Below the pieces are notes generated by a model that was not told where the DNA came from, searched no databases, and saw only the letters and a program-made list of their open reading frames with translations. A stretch of 64,000 nucleotides of DNA. Origin: Adiantum capillus-veneris (lineage: Eukaryota; Streptophyta; Polypodiopsida; Polypodiales; Pteridaceae). Location: assembly GCA_014529385.2 (NCBI GenBank), contig CM043951.1:113134469-113198468 (forward strand). The letters run 5' to 3'. This document shows positions 12,295-23,323 of the stretch, one piece after another. Position 1 is the first letter of the stretch. Each line of letters starts with the position of its first letter. Both the position numbers and the translations under genes were made by a program.

Positions 12295-12311
12295 ACGAGC
12301 CGGGGTGGGAG

Positions 12312-14194
12312 ATGCAGATGGAGATTGCAGAGGAGGTAAAGAGATTATTTGAAGAATTCATCACCCATGTTTCTGATGGCGAGTCAGGAGTTCCAATTTT
12401 TTCAAAGATGATCAAGTGATGCAAGGATCACTGCTTGATGTAGAAGCCATGATGACGAAGGAGCAGATGAAAGAAGGTTTGAATGCATCATTGGATGTAG
12501 TATACGATGAGAGATCAATCTTTGATGGTGAATATGATCCAAAAGGTTACCTAGAGTGTTACAATCAGCAGATGAAGCGTCAAAAAATGCCAGATGTTCA
12601 GATGATTGCAGAATTTGAACAGCTTAAGGATCAAATTCAAGTTCTTGCAAGAACTCATGCAGACAATTGGGATTCTTTTGCAGAAGCAATTATACAGGAG
12701 TTCTTATTGAGTGAAGACCTAGAGCTTCAGCAGATTGAAAGCATACAAGATGAGGAGCCATCTATTTTAATGCAAAAAGCCGATCATGCAGGTGGTCAGA
12801 GTTCTATCCGAGCTAAGCTAGAAGCTGTTATCGATGCATGTCTTTTGGAAGACAAATCATTGTTGTATGCAGATGATGATTTCATAGTGGATACAGTTTA
12901 TGTTCAATTGAGATTGAGTTCTTTATTTCAAAGAAAATGTGACTTTGTGGATGTAGTCATACCCCCTCAAAGTGACATAAATGAGAAAAGAGGTTTCTCA
13001 GAGCCAGTGCATGCTATGCAAGCATAGCCTCTAACAGTGATCAAGCAACATAGCCTCTAACAGTGATCATGCAAGCATAGCCTCTAACAGTGATCAAGCA
13101 ACATGTTCCTCAGAGTCAATATGTGATGTAGATGCCCATTTGGAGTGCTCTTTGGGTGTAGACCATGAAGAGAATGCTTATGCAACAGTACATGCAAAAG
13201 CAACTATTTTGGCTAATGCTATGCAAGAGGGTTTTATGTCTATGGCTACATTTCAGCACATCGGTGATGATGCATATGTATTTGATGCTAATCCATATGT
13301 ATTTGATGTAAACCCAAACAAATATTATGATTATGGAGATGCGTATTTAGAAGGGGTGCATCATGATAATCAGTCTATGCCTGCTACATGTGACAGGGTT
13401 TGCTATGATGACTCTATGGAAAAAGAAATTGATGCTATCTTTGTAATGCATGCTGAGACTTGTTCTATTGAAGTGGAAAGATAATTGAATGGGAGTTTGA
13501 AGCTGCCAGAACAATTTGTGCCTATGTATGAAACAAGCCATGAGGTTTCCTATGATAATACTCACAAACTAGGTGGTTCCTTCAAGGAGGAAGATATGGA
13601 GCTTATGGATCTACTTGATGATGCGCTAGAGGAATTTCGAGTTCCTTGTGACAAGAGTAGTGAAGAACATCCTGCAACATATGAGGAAGAGCTTCTGTTT
13701 CTTTTGGACGAGGCTCTAGAGGAGTTTTTGTCTACTAGAGAAGGCAACCATGCAGCATTTGTGGTATCAAATGAAGTGATGGCATTCAATGACTCACAAA
13801 TGCAAATTGATATTTTAGAAACCTTAGTGATTGAATTCATTTTGCCTCTGGGTTCTGCTATGCTGGGAATTTGGGACTTTTTGTTGCTATGCTATGGAAA
13901 GTTTGTGGAGATGCAATATACTTGAAATTTGATTTTCTACTAACTTATGACCCAGGAGGCTATCATGCTAGTTATGATTCTTGCCAGTTACTATATATGC
14001 CTAATGACCCAGGAGGTTATCATGCTAGCTATGATTGCTGTGAGTTACTTTATAAGCCTTTTGATCCTGGAGGATGGTGCAAAATTTTTAAAGGAATGCT
14101 CACAGTGGGACAGATGATTAGTTTCCCATTTGATCCTGGGGGACCACTAAAGTCTAAAGTTGCTGATTTGAAGAGTACCAGTTATCAGTTGTAG
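12312..14194 (+). pseudogene. E1 coding region: unrecognised acidic protein with DPGG repeats, broken
   Basis: I do not recognise this protein. The first ATG after the primer site (12312) runs to a stop at 12417-12419. A second frame (12416-13027) holds MQGSLLDVEA, VYDERSIFDGEYDPKGYLECY and SSIRAKLEAVIDACL. A third (13140-13925, TAA at 13482-13484) holds IDAIFVMHAETCSIEVER and two acidic blocks, LMDLLDDALEEF and LLFLLDEALEEF. A fourth (13871-14194) holds four DPGG motifs and KGMLTVGQM. E2 carries the same blocks in the same order, so a single ancestral ORF of about 600-700 residues is likely. I see no retroviral protease, RT, RNase H or integrase motif. Position after a primer site suggests a Gag-like or accessory role, but that is inference only. 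Confidence 0.7.
13019..13103 (+). repeat. Short tandem repeat inside E1 ORF region
   Basis: Three copies of CATAGCCTCTAACAGTGATC separated by short variable spacers. The array starts at the stop codon of the 12416-13027 frame and probably arose after the coding region was already dead. E2 has no such array at this place. Confidence 0.8.
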
Positions 14195-14732
14195 CAGGTT
14201 GCATGGTACAAGATTTTATTTTCTAGCTTATGCCGAGTCAGAATAGTTTTTGTTATGCGGTCAATAAGCTTACATGGTTGGATTCCAGCTGACTTCTTTG
14301 GACAATTGTTGAAGTCTCTTTACATATTTTGAGTTTTTCTGCTACCAGAACTTGAGGTAAAGGACTTGACCTCCATTTCGTGTGCAGACAGAGTAAGGCA
14401 TACTTGAGCTTGACAGGGTTCCTTAACAAGAGCTTAATGGTCAAGCCGTGTGCATCATTAACTGGAGCACTTGAGTCTGGAGGAGTTCACTAACAAATTA
14501 TCCATGATTGAATTGGAGATACAGCAGATACAGTTCAAAGATTTTTGATGGACAGCTACCTAATGATTAAGATAGAACAGTGATGATAGGGTATAATCCT
14601 TATTTCATTTTTTTATATGTTTACCACTAATGTGAGTCTGATGATGGCAAAGAGCTTAAGGTACCTAAAGAAGATGCAAATTGAAGTGCAGTTGGCACAG
14701 ACCGGAGGCTGTGCAGGATCAGAGGGGATGGA
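14195..14732 (+). other. E1 3' untranslated region and polypurine tract
   Basis: Non-coding stretch between the DPGG frame and the LTR. It is clearly alignable to 28039-28617 in E2, for example GTAGCAGGTTGCATGGTACA. It ends in AGAGGGGATGGA (14721-14732), a credible polypurine tract immediately before the LTR. Confidence 0.7.
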
Positions 14733-16344
14733 TGTCATGCAACTGCGTTTCCATGAACAGAAAAAGAGCATAGAAATGCAAGCTAAGCTTCTTTGAAGCC
14801 TACACATTTAGTGAGAAATGATCAAGGCTTGCTAACAGATCAAGTTTAATGATTAATGTATGCCAGATGCGGCTTAAAAGGGCCACTTGATGCCTTAATA
14901 ATGACAAAAATGGACTATGCTTGAAGTGAGCACATATGGGATATTATGGTCTAGAATTGTAGTGATTGAAGTGCTCTACTAGCCTATCTTTACGGCTCAT
15001 CGATTGGAGCTACGGTGAAGAAGTTATGGCAGTTTAAAGTTCAAGTCGATTGCAGATCCGTATCGGATTGGGCAACTGCAGCTGAGGTGACTGCACGGGC
15101 TTGAAGTGCTAACTTTGTGGAGCGCGTCGGTCTTTTCATATCAGCGATCAGATTTACGGTTGCGAAGATATTGGCCGTTAAAGATTCACCGGGGGCCGGT
15201 TCCGCACCAGTCCGATATGCTCAGTCGGTGTGCCATCTGTGAATTTTGCAACCTCAGCAGGGTTTGTATGCATTTTATGCAGTTTGAGAAGCCTAAAGGG
15301 ATTTATGGCTTGGCAAGTAGAGTCCGGTGTCAGTTGTCGACATTGCTAAGCTGGGTAACTCTGGCATTATTCAAGATGATAATATGGGCAGTAAAACTCA
15401 CGATGATATTGTCAGTTCAGGGCTAATGAGAGCCTTGATGAGGATGGCTAGCGTGTATGCCTAATATGGTGCCATTATGAAAGCACAAAAAGTTTGTTGA
15501 GCTCTTTGTCCAGAATGTCGTCACCTAGAGCATGTTGATTGCGGGATTTACCCCAAGGTGAGAGAATCCCTGATGAGATTGTTGGACGGGGCTTCTGGAG
15601 AAAGTTGTGGAGCTTGGTGATGCTTTAGTCGAAGTGTAAGCCAAATAGGGTGACCTTGAGGAAACCGACCGCCCACTTATGGCCGCCCACTTGGTGAATT
15701 AAAAGGGGCTACTGTATATGTTTTAAAAGAAGTGTAAAGCCAATAGGAAAAGAGCAATGGCATCAAGCAGGCAGCGAGCAACTGCTGCGCAAGGGGAGGG
15801 CACGGTCATGGAGGCCACAAGACAGCTTGAACGAGCACGATGAAGAAACGGTGGTTGCTCAGGAGGCGATTGCGAAGATTTTTGGCCCAGCCTCCACAAC
15901 ATTTGGTGTTGTCGGATGCCCCGGGTGCCACGTAATCAAGGACCCATTTTTGCACTCCCTAGCAACGACGGCGCCGTCGTTGCTAAGGGAGGCAAAAAGG
16001 CTATTAATAGGTTTATTTTTTTTTGGCATGAGGGCAAGCCATTACATGCGAGGAGCTTGAGGAGGAAGCAAGCAAGGCGAGAAGAAGCAAGCGAGGGAGA
16101 AGAGCTTGAGGCAAGCAAACCAGAAAAGCTTGGTTAAGGCAAGCAAGCAAGGCGAGAAACCTCAGGTGAAGAAATCTATCTCTCTCTCTCTTGTCCTCGG
16201 CTCGTCCTCAGCATGAAAAAGGGAGAAGCTTTCTCTTGTTCTAATCCTCGACAAGCAAAGCTCCCTCTCTCTTGCTCTCATCATCAGCTAGCAAAACGAG
16301 CAAAGCTTGGAGGGAGGAGGAGGTGAAGAAAAGCACTAAGGAAA

Positions 16345-16392
<48 letters not shown>

Positions 16393-17235
16393 AGAAGCAA
16401 AAAGCAAGAAGGATAGGAGAAAACGAGGGCAAGAAGAAGTAGGGTAACGAAGGACTCCAACCGAAGCAAAGGGGGGCAGGGCGTGACAAAGGAAGAGGAG
16501 AGAAGGCAAGGGAACTAGAGAGCTTGGCTCTCACTCTCTTCGCCCTTGTCGTGGGCTAGAAAACAAGCAAATCTTGCTCTCTCTCACTTTCATCCTCGGC
16601 TAACAAAGGAGAAAGGGAGAAGAGGGAAGCGGAAAAAAAGGAGAACAAAGAGGCAAGCTTGGGCAAGGAGCTTGAGCAAGAAACTATCGAAGCTTGAGCA
16701 AGCCGAGGCAAGAGGACATTCCAAGCAAGGTCGAGATTAAAGAAGCAACCAAAGGCGAGAAGCTCGAGTCGAGGTCAAGGAGGGAAATATCTCTCTCTCT
16801 CTCTCTTTCGAGCTTGGACAAGAGAATCTCTCGTTCTTGAGCTAAAGAAGGGGCAAGAAGGGATTTGAAGACAGTAATTGAAGACATATCAAGCAGTAGA
16901 ACAACCGATCTAAGAAAACCAGCACATAAGGATTTTGTTCGTCACAGGTAACTTAAATTAGTTATTTCTTTTTTATGAATTGCGGAGCCGTTAACGGCCC
17001 GAGTAATTGTAAAAGGAGCCTAAACTCCTTGATTTTAGTGAACGTAAGTGTCGGTGTTGTTAATAGCCCGACTTGGCTATTGCAGCAGAATGTACTCAGA
17101 GCTTAAATTGATTAATTGAAGGTTACGGTGATTGACAAATCCTTTTTCACCTGTTGTTCTTTTTCTCTTGACACCTCCCACAGTGAGAGGCCCGATGCCT
17201 GCCCGGCTCATGTTTCGAACGGATATCCCCCGACA
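14733..17235 (+). repeat. E1 plus-oriented LTR (left arm of palindrome)
   Basis: About 2.5 kb from TGTCATGCAACTG to ATATCCCCCGACA. It is preceded by the polypurine tract and followed by 10 bases (TTTGGTGAAC) that match the start of the E primer site. It aligns in reverse complement with 17262-20267 over its whole length, with many substitutions. It holds CT/GA-rich low-complexity sequence, including (CT)n at about 16347-16390. Short ORFs here recur in the other arm only because the arms are copies. Confidence 0.85.
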
Positions 17236-17261
17236 TCTTTGGTGAACACATATCCAAAAGA
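17236..17261. other. Palindrome centre: primer-site remnant and LTR-end fragment
   Basis: 26 bp between two facing LTRs. The first bases (TCTTTGGTGAAC) match the start of the E2 leader (25779-25790). The next run, overlapping at GAAC, matches the LTR end (GAACACATATCC). GAACACATATCC (17244-17255) is perfectly complementary to GGATATGTGTTC (17269-17280), giving a 12-bp stem with a 13-base loop. This looks like a strand switch during cDNA synthesis, or fold-back repair. Confidence 0.7.
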
Positions 17262-17346
17262 TGTCGGGGGATATGTGTTCGAAACATGAGCTGGGGCGCC
17301 GGGCCTCTCGCTGTGGGAGGTGTCAAGAGAACAAGAACAACAGGTG

Positions 17347-17790
17347 ACATTAGGAAAATTTTGAACTCATTTTTGGGCCTTTTAAGAGTTCCACATCATC
17401 AAAGTTGTACAAAAGAAAGCAACCCGGTAGACCCCTCTAAATATTGCTTAGAACCCCATGATATGACCTATCATTGGAAAGTTCTTGAAAAATGGATTCT
17501 AAAGAGCCAAGGTCCGAAAAGTTTGGATGACTTCTATGAAAGTTATGCCATTTTTTTCAATCAGCCAGGTTTTGTTACCGTTACGGTAATCTAAAATCAC
17601 CTTTTTCTAGATCTACATGAAGGCAATGTCCGATACATGCATGCTATATATCAATAGATAGCATTTGAAGAGTAGATTCTAAATATCCAACCTCCAACAA
17701 GTTTGGATCTTATTTGCAAAAAATTTACCGATCCCCACTTTTTCAAAGCTATGCCACATCACAATTCTTACAAGGCCCATTTTTGAGTCA
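17347..17790. repeat. Extra segment in right arm, possible small insertion
   Basis: About 440 bp present in the right LTR arm but absent from the left arm, where the flanking motifs GGTTACGGTGATTGA and CACCTGTTGTTC are almost adjacent. The ends are loosely inverted (TTGAACTCATTTTTGGGCCT against AAGGCCCATTTTTGAGTCAA). I saw no clear TSD, so it could be a MITE-like insertion or a deletion in the other arm. Confidence 0.4.
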
Positions 17791-18116
17791 ATCACCGTAA
17801 CCTTCAAGTAATCAATTTAAGCTCTGAGTACATTCTGCTGGCAATAGCCCAGTAGGGCTGTTAACAACACCGACACTTAGGTTCACTGAAATCAAGGAGT
17901 TTAGACTCCCGTTACAATTACCCGCGCCGTTAACGGCTCCACGATTCATAAAAAAGAAATAGCTAATTTAAGTTGCCGGTGAGACGAACAAAATCCTTCT
18001 GTGCTGGTTTTCTTAGATCGGTTGTTCTACTGCTTGATATGTCTTCAATTACTGTCTTCAAATCCCTTCTTGCCCCTTCTTTAGCTCAAGAATGAGAGAT
18101 TCTCTTGTCCAAGCTC

Positions 18117-18119
<3 letters not shown>

Positions 18120-18210
<91 letters not shown>
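18120..18210 (+). repeat. (GA)n microsatellite
   Basis: About 45 uninterrupted GA units within the right LTR arm. The left arm has a shorter CT tract at the matching place. Confidence 0.97.
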
Positions 18211-18213
<3 letters not shown>

Positions 18214-20267
18214 CCCTCCTTGACCTCGACTCGAGCTTCTCTCCTTTGATTGCTTTGACCCTGGTTGCTTCTTTAATCTCGACCTTGCTTGGAATGTCCT
18301 CTTGCCTCAGCTTGCTCAAGCTTCAAGATTCTTGCTTAAGCTCCTTGCCCAAGCTTGCCTCTTTGTTCTCCTTTTTTTCCGCGTCCCTCTTCTCCCTTCC
18401 TCCTTTGTTAGCCGAGGATGAGAGCGAGAGAGAGCAAGATTTGCTTGATTGCTAGCCCACGACAAGAGCGAAGAGAGTGAGAGCCAAGCTCTCTAGTTCC
18501 CTTGCCTTCTCTCCTCTTCCTTCGTCATGCCTTGCCCCCCTTTGCTTTGCTTGGAGTCCTTCGTTACCCTACTTCTTCTTGCCCTCATTTTTCTCCTATC
18601 CTTCTTGCTTTTTGCTTCTCTTTCTCGAGAGAGAGAGAGCCTTTCCTTAGTGATTTTCTTCACCTCCTCCTCCCTCCAAGATTTGCTCGTTTTGTTAGCT
18701 GATGATGAGAGCAAGAGAGAGGGAGCTTTGCTTGGCGAGGATTAGAACAAGAGAAAGATTCTCCCTTTTTCATGCTGAGCACGAGCCGAGGACAAGAGAG
18801 AGAGAGATGGCTTTCTTCACCTGAGGTTGCTCGCCTTGCTTGCTTGCCTTAACCAAGATTTTCTCGTTTGCTTGCCTCAAGCTCTTCTCCCTCCCTTGCT
18901 TCTTCTCGCCTTGCTTGCTTCCTCCTCAAGCTCCTCGCATGTAATGGCCTGCCCTCATGCCAAAAAAAAATAAACCTATTAATAGCCTTTTTTCCTCCCT
19001 TAGAGAGGACGGCACCGTCTGTGCTAGGGAGCGCAAAAACGGGTCCTTGATGATGTGGCAGCCCGGGCATCCGACAACACCAAATGTCGTGGAAGCTGGG
19101 CCGAAAATCTTAGCAATCCCCTCCTGAGCAACCCCCATTTCTTCATCACGCTCGTTGGAGCTGTCCTCTGGCCTCCATGACCGTGCCCTCCCCTTGCGCA
19201 GCAGTTGCTCGCTGCCTCCTCGACGCCATTCCTCTTTTCCTGTTGGCTTCACACTTCTTTTAAAACATATAGGGTGGCCCCTTTTAATTCACTAAGTGGG
19301 CGGCCATAAGTGGACGGCCGGTTCCCTCAAGGTCACCCTATTTGGCTTACACTTCGACTAAAGCATCACCAAGCTCCACAACTTTCTCCAGAAGCCCCGT
19401 CCAACAATCTCATCAGGGATTCTCTCACCTTGGGGTAAATCCCGCAATCAACATGCTCTAGGAGATGACATTCCGGACAAAGAGCTCAGCAAACTTTTTG
19501 TGCTTTTATAAAGGCACCATATTGGGTATACACACCATCCATCCTCGTCAAGGCTCTCATTAGCCCTGAACTGACAATATCATCGTGAATTTTACTACCC
19601 ATATCAGCATCTCAAATAATGCCAAAATTACCCATCTCATCAATGCCGACAACTGACACCGGACTCTGCTTGCCAAGCCATAAATCCCTTTAGACTTCTC
19701 AAACTGCATAAACATACAAACCGTGCTGAGGCTGCAAAATTCCGAGATGGCACACCCATCGAGCAGATCGGACTAGTACGGAACCGATCCCCGGTGAATC
19801 TTTAACGGCCAATATCTTCGCAACCGTAAATCCGATCGCTGATCTGAAAAGACCGACGCGCTCCACAAAGTGAGCACGTCAGGCCCGTGCATTCATTTCA
19901 TCTTTGTCACCTTAGGTGCAGTTGCCCAATGCGATATGGATCTGCAATCGACTTGAACTTTAAACTGCCATAACTTCTTCACCGTAGCTCCAATCGACGA
20001 GCCGTAAAGACAGGCCAGTAGAGCACTTCAAGCAAGTCTACAGTTCTAGACCATAATATCGCATCTATTCTCACTTCAATCATATTCCATTTTTGGCATC
20101 ATTAAGGCATTAGTTGGCCCTTTTAAGCCGCATCTAGCATACATTAATCATTAAACTTGACCTCTTATCAAGCCCTGATCACTACTCACTAAATGTGTAG
20201 GCTTCAAAGAAGCTTAGCTTGCATTTCTCTAGTCTTTTTCTCTTCATGGCAGCACAGCTGTACGACA

Positions 20268-21345
20268 GCGACTCAAAAGATAATGTCTCCATAGCTTCAT
20301 TGCATGGATGAGAGCAAGAAGATCTAGATCGTGAGTCGGATAGCTCTTCTCATGGTCTCTGAGCTTGCGAGAGGTAAAAGCTATTGGTCTCCCTTCTTGA
20401 GTAAAAACTCCTCCTAAGGCAAGACTGTTGGCGTTGGTCACAACTTCAAAATCCTTACTGAAATCTGGAAGCTTTAGAATAGGAGAAGACACCAAATATC
20501 TTTTTAACTCAGCAAAACTAGCTTCATGTTCTGCTTTCCAATCAATTCGCATTCCTTTCTTCAGAAGTCCTGTCAAAGGTGCTGTAATAAGAGCATAATC
20601 TTTGACAAAAATCCTGCACCACCCTAAAATTCCAAGAAATCCTTTGACTTCAGTGACAGAAGAAGGTTGAGGCCAATCCACTATATCCTTGATCTTCTTG
20701 GGATCTACTGAAATTCCATCAACAGATATAATAAAACCTAAATAACTAACTTGGGGGGTACAGAAAGTACACTTACTTTCCTTAGCATAAAGCTGATGCT
20801 GACGTAGAATTTCCAACACTTTCCTGACATGTCCTTCATGCTCTGATTCGTCTTTAGAGTAAACCAAAATATCATCAAAAAATACGAGCACAAAAGTTAT
20901 CCAAGTAAGGTCTATAGATATCCTACATTAGTCGATTGAAGCTTGCAGGTGCATTAGTAAGACCAAAGGACGTAACTGTGAATTCATAATGCCCATACCT
21001 AATATTAAAAGTTGTCTTTGGTATGTCTGATTCTTTGATTCTAATCTGATAATATCCTGACCGAAGATCAATCTTTGAAAAGATCCTGGATCCATGGAGT
21101 CTATCCAACAATTCATCAATTCTCAGAATCGGATACTTGTTCTTGACAGTCACTTGGTTAAGTCCACGATAATCTATGCATAGCCGCAAATATACATCCT
21201 TCTTCTTTTGAAAAATAACTAGTGCACCCCAAGGAGAAGTAATGAACCCTTGTTCAATCAGTTGCCTAAGTTGTTCTTTAAGTTCTATAGCTTTGGGTAA
21301 CAAAATTTTGTATGGTCTCTTAGAAACAGGTTCACATCCTGGCAT
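20268..21345 (-). pseudogene. G1 pol middle part: reverse transcriptase and first part of RNase H
   Basis: Minus-strand RT of the chromovirus. The frame 20923-21345 holds [28 protein letters not shown] and [14 protein letters not shown]. After a TAG stop and a frameshift, 20268-20891 holds the catalytic box VFFDDILVYSK, the RT thumb and RNase H (FEVVTNAN, GGVFTQEGRPIAFTSRKL, HAMKLWRHYLLS). The catalytic Asp pair is intact, but the stop lies between the fingers/palm and the active site. RNase H is cut at the GCGA site by E1 and resumes at 5907. Confidence 0.9.
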
Positions 21346-21902
21346 AGTTCTATCTCATGGTCTACTTCATGATATGGTGACAGATTGGTCAAGTCTTCTG
21401 GGAAAACATCGGGATATTCCTTCAACCATTCTAGGTGAAAGTTTGAATCTGATTGACCCACCTTGTTAAGCTTCACAACATAAATCTGTTGTCCCTTCTT
21501 AAGTCCCTTTAGAAGTCTACTGGCTTGAACTAAATGAGCCTTGGGTATTCTATTTTTCCCTTGAACTAGAACTTCATTCCCAAGGTTATCTGTGAGCATA
21601 ATGTTTCCCTGAGGACAATGAATGTGGGATTGGTTCGTTTTCAATGAGTCCATTCCTAAAATTCCGTCATAAATTCCTAAAGGTAAGGTACGGAATTGCG
21701 CAGAAGTAGCATAACCCCCTAATTCAAAATCTATCAAGCCTGCGGAATGTTGAGATAACACTTCCTTCCCATTAGCTAGTTCTACTACTAGTCTATTCGC
21801 AGGATACTGGTTTAGCTTTAACTTTCTCATGCATCTAGGAGATAGAAATGAATGCGTACTTCCACAGTCTATGAGGAATTCAACTTTATCACCTTGGCGC
21901 AT
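21285..21902 (-). pseudogene. G1 aspartic protease region
   Basis: Retroviral-type protease with FLIDCGSTHSF (the catalytic Asp in a DxGST context usual for plant gypsy elements) and a second part with GILGMDSL. It is followed by the linker that leads to RT (YPDVFPEDL, then DHEIEL). It lies in a different frame from gag and overlaps the RT frame at 21285-21345, so frameshifts separate the domains. Confidence 0.85.
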
Positions 21903-22868
21903 TCCAGGAGCTTGAATTACAGCGAACTATTGACAAGCATGAGGATTATCTATGGCAGCATGCAGCACTACCCTTTCATCTGCTTCATCACCTACAGTTG
22001 GTTGTCCAACTGCAGCATTAGCCCTAGCAACTGCACCATGTCCTCGTCCTCCACCTCCTCTTCCTCGTGCTCCATGATTGTTCGATTGACCTCTTCCGTT
22101 GGCATTGAGAGGTACTGCATTTGCACTGGATGCACGAGTCTTCTTGGGACATCTGTTCCTATAAATGGTCGTACTCTTGGAAATCATAACATCGCACATT
22201 GGGAAATTCGATAGCGGTTGAAGTAGCTACCACAGGACGATCCTGATAAGCAAGGTTTGCCGATTTGTTATCCCAATTATTTGGTTTGGCCCTCTTCGCT
22301 AAGTAATTTCTTCTGCCTTGAGCAACTTTCATGATTTCCATAGCTAACGGCTTAGCTCTTAACAAAGCATCTTGCAATGTTGTTAGTCTAAGAGCTTCCA
22401 AACTACTGTTCAATGGTTCAATGAGGCCTTGACCGAACCTAGCCACTTGTTGTTCCAAGGTCATCTTCGGCGCATATCTCTTCAGAGTCACAAACTTGGA
22501 GTAATATCCTTCTACAGTCAAGGATAGCTGCTTGAGTGAGAAAAACTTGCTCATTTTGATGGCCCTATGAGCTGGTGGTAAGTAGCGTTTGGTCATTGCA
22601 GTCTTAATCTCTTCCCATGGCTGAGAAGATCCAACAATGTCGGAGTCTCTGCAATGTTGTTTCCACCATATTTTGGCATCTCCGGTAAGTTGGAACATGG
22701 CAAGCATAGTTTGATTCTGCGGATGAGTTCTTGCAGCTTCAAAATAATCCTCCATGGCTTTTATCAACACCTTTGCATCTTGTTCCACGTTAACCCCTTC
22801 ACCTTTGAAGTTGGGGGGTTGCGCTTGCTTGAGAATAAGTTTTTTCTCCTGAACCGCGGTATAAAGAG
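21903..22868 (-). pseudogene. G1 gag with degenerate zinc knuckle
   Basis: Gag core with ILKQAQPPNFKGEG, then FEAARTHPQNQT, FQLTGDAKIWWKQH and RYAPKMTLEQQVARFGQGL. The knuckle near 22180-22210 reads CYDFQEYDHLYRNRC across a frameshift, so the second Cys is Phe and the spacing is off. A Gly/Arg/Ala-rich linker (about 22000-22110) follows. Upstream the frame is open to about 22868 (VSASALYTAVQEKK), where a TAG follows an ATG. No clean start codon is visible. Confidence 0.85.
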
Positions 22869-23242
22869 CAGAAGCAGATACCTACATGACTCATAAGATC
22901 GATAGACTGACAAATTTAAAGACTTATCACACGGCTAAGATTCAACTTCAAAATAGACACAAGATCAAGATACTCAATTCAAAAGACTGGATTCTTTATT
23001 CACAAAGTGAATATTTACAAGGATGGCCTTACAAAAGAGGCTTAGGGTATCTCATCCTAACTTATTGTAAATTTTTGCAGCCTCTAAAGAATCTGCATAG
23101 CTGGATGACTTGGAATATGGTGATACAAAAGATGGGTGTTTGTAGTCACATTTTTACAATCTTCTAACTAATTGGTATAATACTTCTTATACTCATTGGA
23201 AATCGGAAAGTAAATTACAAGATCCAAATTCTTAGGGGTATT
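22869..23242 (-). other. G1 leader between unknown ORF and gag
   Basis: AT-rich sequence with no reading frame I can support. In element order it follows the leader ORF that stops at 23243 and precedes gag. Confidence 0.5.
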
Positions 23243-23323
23243 CTAAGAAAAAGTTCTGATTCTTTGATATGGTATTATCTCCACCACTTTATCCCATACC
23301 CATTCGTTCAGGGGTTTCCCCGT
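23243..23323 (-). pseudogene. G1 leader ORF of unknown function, 3' end
   Basis: Last 26 or so codons of a frame whose start lies at 46013-46331, separated by E2. With one copy of the CCGT duplication removed the frame continues without a break, from YPGGT into GKPLNEWVWDKVVEIIPYQ, to a TAG at 23243-23245. The part left of 23324 is G1 sequence; anything read to the right in this frame is E2 LTR. Confidence 0.6.

Larger units (their letters stand above)
5908..20267. mobile_element. Element E1: rearranged non-autonomous LTR element, inserted in G1 RNase H
   Basis: The flanks share the 4-bp duplication GCGA (5904-5907 and 20268-20271). Removing the block rejoins the RNase H frame of G1 exactly (HYLLSRKF, then a stop, then LVTDH). 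The outer ends are the two ends of one LTR in minus orientation: TGTCGTACAG reading inward from 20267, and ...CCCCCGACA reading outward to 5908. The interior, however, is plus-oriented: tRNA-Trp primer site at 12277, ORF region at 12312-14194, polypurine tract and a full LTR at 14733-17235. The product is therefore an inverted or composite copy. C1 is nested inside it. Confidence 0.8.
17262..20267 (-). repeat. E1 minus-oriented LTR (right arm of palindrome)
   Basis: About 3.0 kb; in minus reading it starts TGTCGTACAG at 20267 and ends CCCCCGACA at 17262. Its outer end carries the GCGA duplication, so this LTR is the true right terminus of the insertion. It is longer than the left arm because of an extra segment at about 17347-17790 and a long (GA)n tract. 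Confidence 0.85.

Noticed and set aside
15827-16060. Open frame with FGVVGCPGC and RLLIGLFFFGM, also found in inverse at 18926-19252
   Set aside because: Both lie inside the facing E1 LTR arms, so the similarity follows from the arms being copies; no start context, and decayed in E2.
18105-18455. Open frame with long Arg-Glu run, and Ser-Leu runs on the other strand
   Set aside because: Translation of the (GA)n microsatellite.
14733-20267. Palindromic long-read artefact as cause of the inverted LTRs
   Set aside because: The arms differ by many substitutions, a (GA)n length change and a 440-bp segment, and the outer ends carry a TSD; an artefact would give near-identical arms.
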